64,000 bases of DNA, from assembly GCA_034769895.1 (NCBI GenBank), contig CM068373.1:19015967-19079966 (forward strand), written 5' to 3'. Each line of letters begins with the position of its first letter. The stretch's first letter is position 1. A program made the position numbers and the translations under genes. Shown here one piece after another: positions 59,416 to 64,000 of the stretch. The notes below the pieces were generated by a model. It was not told the DNA's origin. It worked only from the letters and a program-made list of their open reading frames with translations, and did no database searches. Source of the stretch: Magicicada septendecula. Its lineage: Eukaryota > Arthropoda > Insecta > Hemiptera > Cicadidae.

Positions 59416-60343
59416 ACTAGAAAACTATAGTCAAATAGAAAACTTTAAAAATCTTTTAAACAATATCAACAAACACATTCAATTTACACATGAAACAGAA
59501 ATAGATAACAAATTGAATTTTCTTGACTTGACCATCACCAAATCTGATGATAAATTGAAATATGGTATATATAGGAAACCCACTACCACAGATGTAACCA
59601 TACCTGCTGACTCACACCACCCATTCTCGCAGAAAATGGCAGCTTATAATTATTTCATACACAGGTTGTTAACGATACCTCTCAATGAAAATGATTTTAA
59701 GATTGAATTAAATATTATAAAACACATTGCCGTTGCCAATGGTTACACAACATCCATGGTTGATAACCTCCTTAAAAAGCATAAGCGTAGATTGTCAAAA
59801 CCTCGAATGATAAAAAATAATGAACCAACCTTTATTTCAACTGCCTACACCAGTATTATGGCCAAAATTTTATCAAAAGTATTAAATGGTAACAATAGAA
59901 CTGTAACATTTAAAACCAGCAACAATCTGTTTAATAAGCTTCGTAATAGAACCAGTACACCATTGGAAATGAAAACAGGTGTTTATAAGCTTTCATGTAA
60001 TGACTGTGAATGCTTTTATATTGGTCAGACAGGGAGAAGTTTTTATAAACGTTTCGTTGAGCACACTCCAAAGCATAATGTAAAGGATTTGACAACACAA
60101 TCTTGTATAAAGTCTAACTACGCTCGTCATCTTATACAGGAGAACCATAATTATACAAGCTTTGACACCAATTTGAAACCCTTACATGTCTGTGGTAAAG
60201 GCGCTTATTTAAATGCACGTAAAGAATTTGAAATATATAGAGCACATAATGACAAATACTACCGTAATTTCATATTAAAAGACCACTTACATTTCAAGTC
60301 GAATCCATTATATGACACAGCACTAAAATTTATCTGTAACTGA
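59403..60343 (+). pseudogene. Penelope-like RT C-terminus and GIY-YIG endonuclease, plus copy
   Basis: The element sequence starts at about 59430 (QIENFKNLLNNINKHIQFTH), just after where YVDD would be, so the catalytic palm is absent. From there the frame is open to the natural end at 60343: RT thumb (YRKPTTTDVTIPADSHHPFS), then the endonuclease CNDCECFYIGQTGRSFYKR and a closing NPLYDTALKFICN. The open frame upstream to 59252 reads antisense through the minus copy and is not part of the gene. It is the better preserved of the two endonuclease domains. Confidence 0.9.
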
Positions 60344-60473
60344 TATCAATCAGTGTACGGCCGGCTTTCATCGAGTGCGCACTCGCTTCACATAAATGCT
60401 TATATGATTTGGTTTCGATTTTGTAATTTTAAAATTTTTTAACGATCTCATTGAGTGATAAAATTTTAATATT

Positions 60474-60504
60474 CTGATGACGAGACATAGTCTCGAAACG
60501 CGTC
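60474..60504 (+). ncRNA. Hammerhead-ribozyme-like core, Penelope plus copy
   Basis: Identical to the core at 57801-57831 but on +: CTGATGA, GAGAC-ATA-GTCTC, GAAAC, GCGTC. Confidence 0.55.
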
Positions 60505-60623
60505 AATTATAATTCATTGCGTTATATATGTGGTCACGAGACAGGAAATAAGGTAAATATATTTATTATTTGTCATTATAAGTGGCCTGGATGCTGACAC
60601 ACATGTTATTCACATTGAGCTGT

Positions 60624-63444
60624 GTGGCGCAGTATGGGCAGGACAGGGCAGCACGAAAAAATGTGTGGCACAGTTGTGCATGTATATTGGATAGCAGTTT
60701 TGTGCGGCAGTTTGACGAATGCAGGAGCCATGTTGTAACCAAAATTTTGTGCGTGTATCCAAAAACATGTTGGCGGAATACCGTGATTTGAGCTCTTGAG
60801 TCAAGGAAGGTAAAGCTGTGGAAAAATACAAAAAGAAAGAGGAACTCACAGCGAATTCGCACTAACAAGAGCATTCTCTAATGAACAATTTGTGAATTAT
60901 TTCCATCTGCATTAAGTGGAGCTTGAAGAAGTTCATAGCATGATCCAACCTAGTATCACACGTGTCACACGTTTTCTTTGTCAGATCCACAAGTGTGGGA
61001 TTGGCCATGTGTGGTGCAGTGCTGCCCTGCCCTGCTCTGCGTCTCAATGCGTGTGACTCCCCTTGAAAAGATAGAGTCACAGAAACTGAGCTGCCCTGTC
61101 TTCGTTGCCTGCGCGTCAATGTGCACCCGGCCTTAGACTGGCATAGTAGATGAGCGAGGGCAAGAGGCATGAAAGTATTCAGATGGTTGCACTGATCTTA
61201 ACAAATCACTTACAAAGGGTATATCATGACCAAACACTGAGGTACTTTTGTTTCCATATGAACAGTTAAATTTGTTATCTCAACCGTTATGTCCGGGACA
61301 ACATGTAGTATATTATTTGCTTGGTACGAATAACAGTATGTTCCAGTAGTGAGCTGCATTTTGCCATTCAGCACTTTCTGTAGTGGGTCTATGTTCATTC
61401 AAGTACACCTTCTTTGTCTTAACAATAGTTTTAATTTTTGGCACACAATGACTGCGAGAATTCAGAGCGATAGGGAAAACTACAAAAAAAAAAATATTAG
61501 TCATAATATGATACCTCGTATGTGTTTTCTTTACAACTATTTAAAAATTAAAAATTCAGTATAAACAGTAAATACAATATGTTATGTAAATGTAGTAAAT
61601 ATTCTTGCCTTTATATAGTTACTAAATTCTCAGAGTTTGAAAGACATGTAGTGTTTTGTAACATTTTGTGGTTAAACATGTTTGGTTCAACATTTTTTTA
61701 AATTTATTTTTGTTGGTAAATTTGTTTTCACTTTCATGCTTGCAACTTTTTAATTGACTAGAAGTATTTTACAGTTTTAAACAATGATGAGGAGTGAGAG
61801 AGAGAGCAAGAGAGTGATAGTGTGTAACAAATAATAAGCTAATTTAAATAAATCTACTTTCCTAAGTTTTTACACATATGGAACGTGGTCAGAGGATAAT
61901 GGACTACAGCAAGGCCAAAAAGGAAGAGTTTGAATGTCTGTTATAACCAGAGTGTGAACTGAACATTTGTAGTATCTAACTGAGAGAGTTTATCTCTCAA
62001 GTCCTTAAAAGGAGTGCAGAACCTAAAAATAAATATTTCATAATATGAAGACATTTGTATAGTACTTTTGGTGATTACAATATGCATATATTTTAAAATT
62101 TTGTAAATATATAATTAGTCATTTGTTAAAAATAAACATTATAAATGATGTGTATAGAGATTACTAAAGAAGTCTATATATAAAAAGTCTCATTAAAAAG
62201 TTAATAATATAAATTTGCATGATATTTGTAGTCAGAGCATTATAGAATTTAGACGTAGGTTATAGATACCTATACAATATTTAGTTACTGTACAATGTTA
62301 ATTTTTAAAATAAAAACTTGTTTAAAAGAAAATGAATGTAAATTATTTTACATGACACAAGTATTGTGACAATACTCCATTGGTACTCAAAAACTAATTT
62401 GAAAATTTCACCTTTTTTTGTATGCATGTATGTTAGAACCGAACTCAGTTTGTGAGAAGTACAAGGTGTTGCCCAAAATTTTGGAGAATCTGAATGTCCT
62501 CTACAAACCAATTGTAACTAGTAGAGTTAGCTTAATACAAAATTTTCACCTAGGCAAGGTGGTTTTTTGGTGCCTTCCCTCTTCATTCCACCCCTTCAAT
62601 AAAAACATTTTCATTTCATATTGTTACAATGGTGTAACTGGTCATCGTATGGTACAGTGGAAAACAAAATACAAGACACCAATGAAATCACTAGTAACCC
62701 GCTTTAATTACCTCAAATAATAATTTGTAATGAACAAGTTCTCTCTTACAACAATTCAAGTAAAAATTGTCTGCATGCAATAATAATGTCAACTACAAAG
62801 AATTACACACTAATTAGAACATAACACATCGCTACAAATACTCGATCCACACTAAAGAAATAGCTCAACACCACTGACTCATATGCCAGCTGCTATGGCT
62901 TTTTAAATCCATCTTCTAGAAATCTTCCATCCTCAATGTGCACGCCACTTAATGCTGACGCTAATGGCCTCTTGAAGAATCTAGAACAAACTTGAATGAG
63001 GCTTGACTGAGGCAACACCTGCCACACTAGGTGGGGGACGGCAGCGGGACGCTCTTGGCTATTCTACGCAGTTTGATACAATTCTCGCATTACAATATTT
63101 TCGTAGTGATATAGTCTCAGTTTTGAGTTTAAAGCTTGAAGCTTTATAAACCAATTTTGTTATTTTCTCAGTAACAGGATTTTTTAATTACTATATTGAT
63201 ATGAAAGTTAACAAACATAGCTGTGTGACACTTCACAGGTGTTGTTATTATGTAACACTTGAGATTGTTCCAGACATGCATTCCAGATGTTTGTTGATTA
63301 TTCCACTGGTATTCTGTCTGCTTGATATGTACAAGGTTGAACACTGACATAGTTTTCAGAATGCTCCAGTGCCTGTAACTACACAATTTATTCTTGACGT
63401 ATTGCACAGAAAACGGTAGATTATTCTGAAATCTGCATGTTGTA
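60624..63444. other. Non-coding DNA with unclassified repeat-like blocks
   Basis: 60624-61140 is GC-richer and may be an old DNA transposon. 62430-63080 also has repeat-like composition. No convincing coding domain. Short GA-rich tract near 61795-61815. Confidence 0.4.
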
Positions 63445-64000
63445 GCATGACAAATAATAGTAGAAAACAACAACCAATATGTCCACATTGGACGTGTCCA
63501 TTAATTCTGTGCACTATAGCACAACAAATAATAGCAGAAAACAACAACCAATATGTCCACATTGGACGTGTCCATTAATTCTGTGCACTATAGCACAACA
63601 AATAATAGCAGAAAACAACAGCCAATATGTCCACATTGGACGTGTCCATTAATTCTCTGCGGTATAGCACAACAAATAATAGCAGAAAACTACAATCAAT
63701 ATGTCCACATTAGACGTGTCCATTAATTCTGTGCACTATAGCACAACAAATAATAGCAGAAAACTACAACCAATATGTCCACATTGGACGTGTCCATTAA
63801 TTCTGTGCGCTATAGCACAACAAATAATAGCAAAAAACTACAACCAATATGTCCACATTGGACGTGTCCATTAATTCTGTGCGCTATAGCACAACAAATA
63901 ATAGCAGAAAACTACAACCAATATGTCCACATTGGACGTGTCCATTAAGTCTGTGCGCTATAGCACAACAAATAATAGCAGAAAACTACAACCAATATGT
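63445..64000. repeat. 74-bp tandem satellite, continuing past the window end
   Basis: Units start at 63445, 63519, 63593 and every 74 bases after that, about 7.5 copies in view. A unit contains GCACAACAAATAATAGCAGA and the short palindrome GTCCACATTGGAC. Copies differ at only a few sites (CAACAACC/CTACAACC, GCACT/GCGCT), the outermost first copy being the most divergent. Confidence 0.97.

Larger units (their letters stand above)
57738..60565. mobile_element. Two Penelope-like elements fused head to head
   Basis: A minus copy (about 59420 down to 57738) and a shorter plus copy (about 59426 to 60565) meet at their 5' truncations near 59420. Their 3' ends are the same: the GIY-YIG coding end, an untranslated region, the ribozyme-like core, then ATATAACGCAATGAATTATA and an AAATATATTTA tail at the outside. 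The plus copy matches the minus copy from about 58880 down at high identity. A 13-bp CACATTGAGCTGT occurs just outside the left end (57725-57737) and again 45 bases beyond the right end (60611-60623). Confidence 0.9.

Noticed and set aside
60640..60980. Possible Harbinger/PIF transposase remnant (segments like EQFVNYF and EEVHSMIQPSITR in shifted frames on +)
   Set aside because: Too short and broken, with no terminal repeats or 3-bp duplication found.
63445..64000. Regular repeats that could suggest a CRISPR array
   Set aside because: Units are head-to-tail 74-bp copies with no unique spacers, in eukaryotic DNA; it is a satellite.

Overview
The window is AT-rich eukaryotic DNA, most likely from an insect. 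The evidence is intron-like splice sites, abundant (GT)n and other microsatellites, many decayed mariner, Sailor-like, hAT-like, pogo, copia and Penelope-type elements, and no operons or prokaryotic signals. The exact order cannot be fixed from sequence alone. Host coding sequence is sparse and nearly everything recognisable is a mobile element, mostly dead.

Layout. (1) 1-1979: little except a (GT)n tract and one hammerhead-like motif. (2) 1980-11070: two ~3 kb LTRs in opposite orientation, each followed by a TGGCGCC primer-binding site and a CAG/GTAAG donor, facing one another across 409 bp. The left LTR carries a 2.7 kb Sailor-like (DD82E) element at 3346-6047. (3) 11.8-12.6 kb: a LINE 3' scrap and one good candidate host exon. 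(4) 12892-25849: a three-layer nest. A copia element (5-bp duplication TTGAT, ~205-bp LTRs) is split inside its reverse transcriptase by a gag-only LTR element (4-bp duplication ACTT, ~1.07 kb LTRs, tRNA-Lys primer site). The 3' LTR of that element is split in turn by a DNA transposon (14546-17159) of uncertain superfamily. (5) 26349-29789: a hAT-like element with 8-bp duplications. (6) 29865-33063: a probable solo copy of the ~3 kb LTR. It is followed by a pogo-like element (33073-34718) and a 575-bp solo LTR (34882-35456). (7) 36285-38983: a mariner broken at its first catalytic motif by a 1.39 kb solo LTR that contains a ~100-bp-arm palindrome.

(8) 39.2-43.6 kb: the only convincing host gene, three exons on + encoding a proline-rich protein with a basic stretch and an acidic stretch. 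The exons splice in phase (about 200 codons to a stop). Its introns hold a hAT MITE and a transposase scrap, and one further candidate exon (40333-40458) does not fit its phase. (9) 45-50 kb: a palindromic MITE and two more mariners, one with its third catalytic Asp changed to Asn. (10) 50.9-57.4 kb: LINE scraps, a Tigger-like remnant and long quiet stretches. (11) 57.7-60.6 kb: two Penelope-like elements fused head to head, each ending in a hammerhead-like ribozyme core. (12) 63445-64000: a 74-bp satellite running off the end.

The host sequence does not show a working multi-gene system. The main interest is the dated stack of insertions, the unusual inverted LTR pair, the little-known DNA transposon with its subterminal repeat array, and the ribozyme-like motifs.
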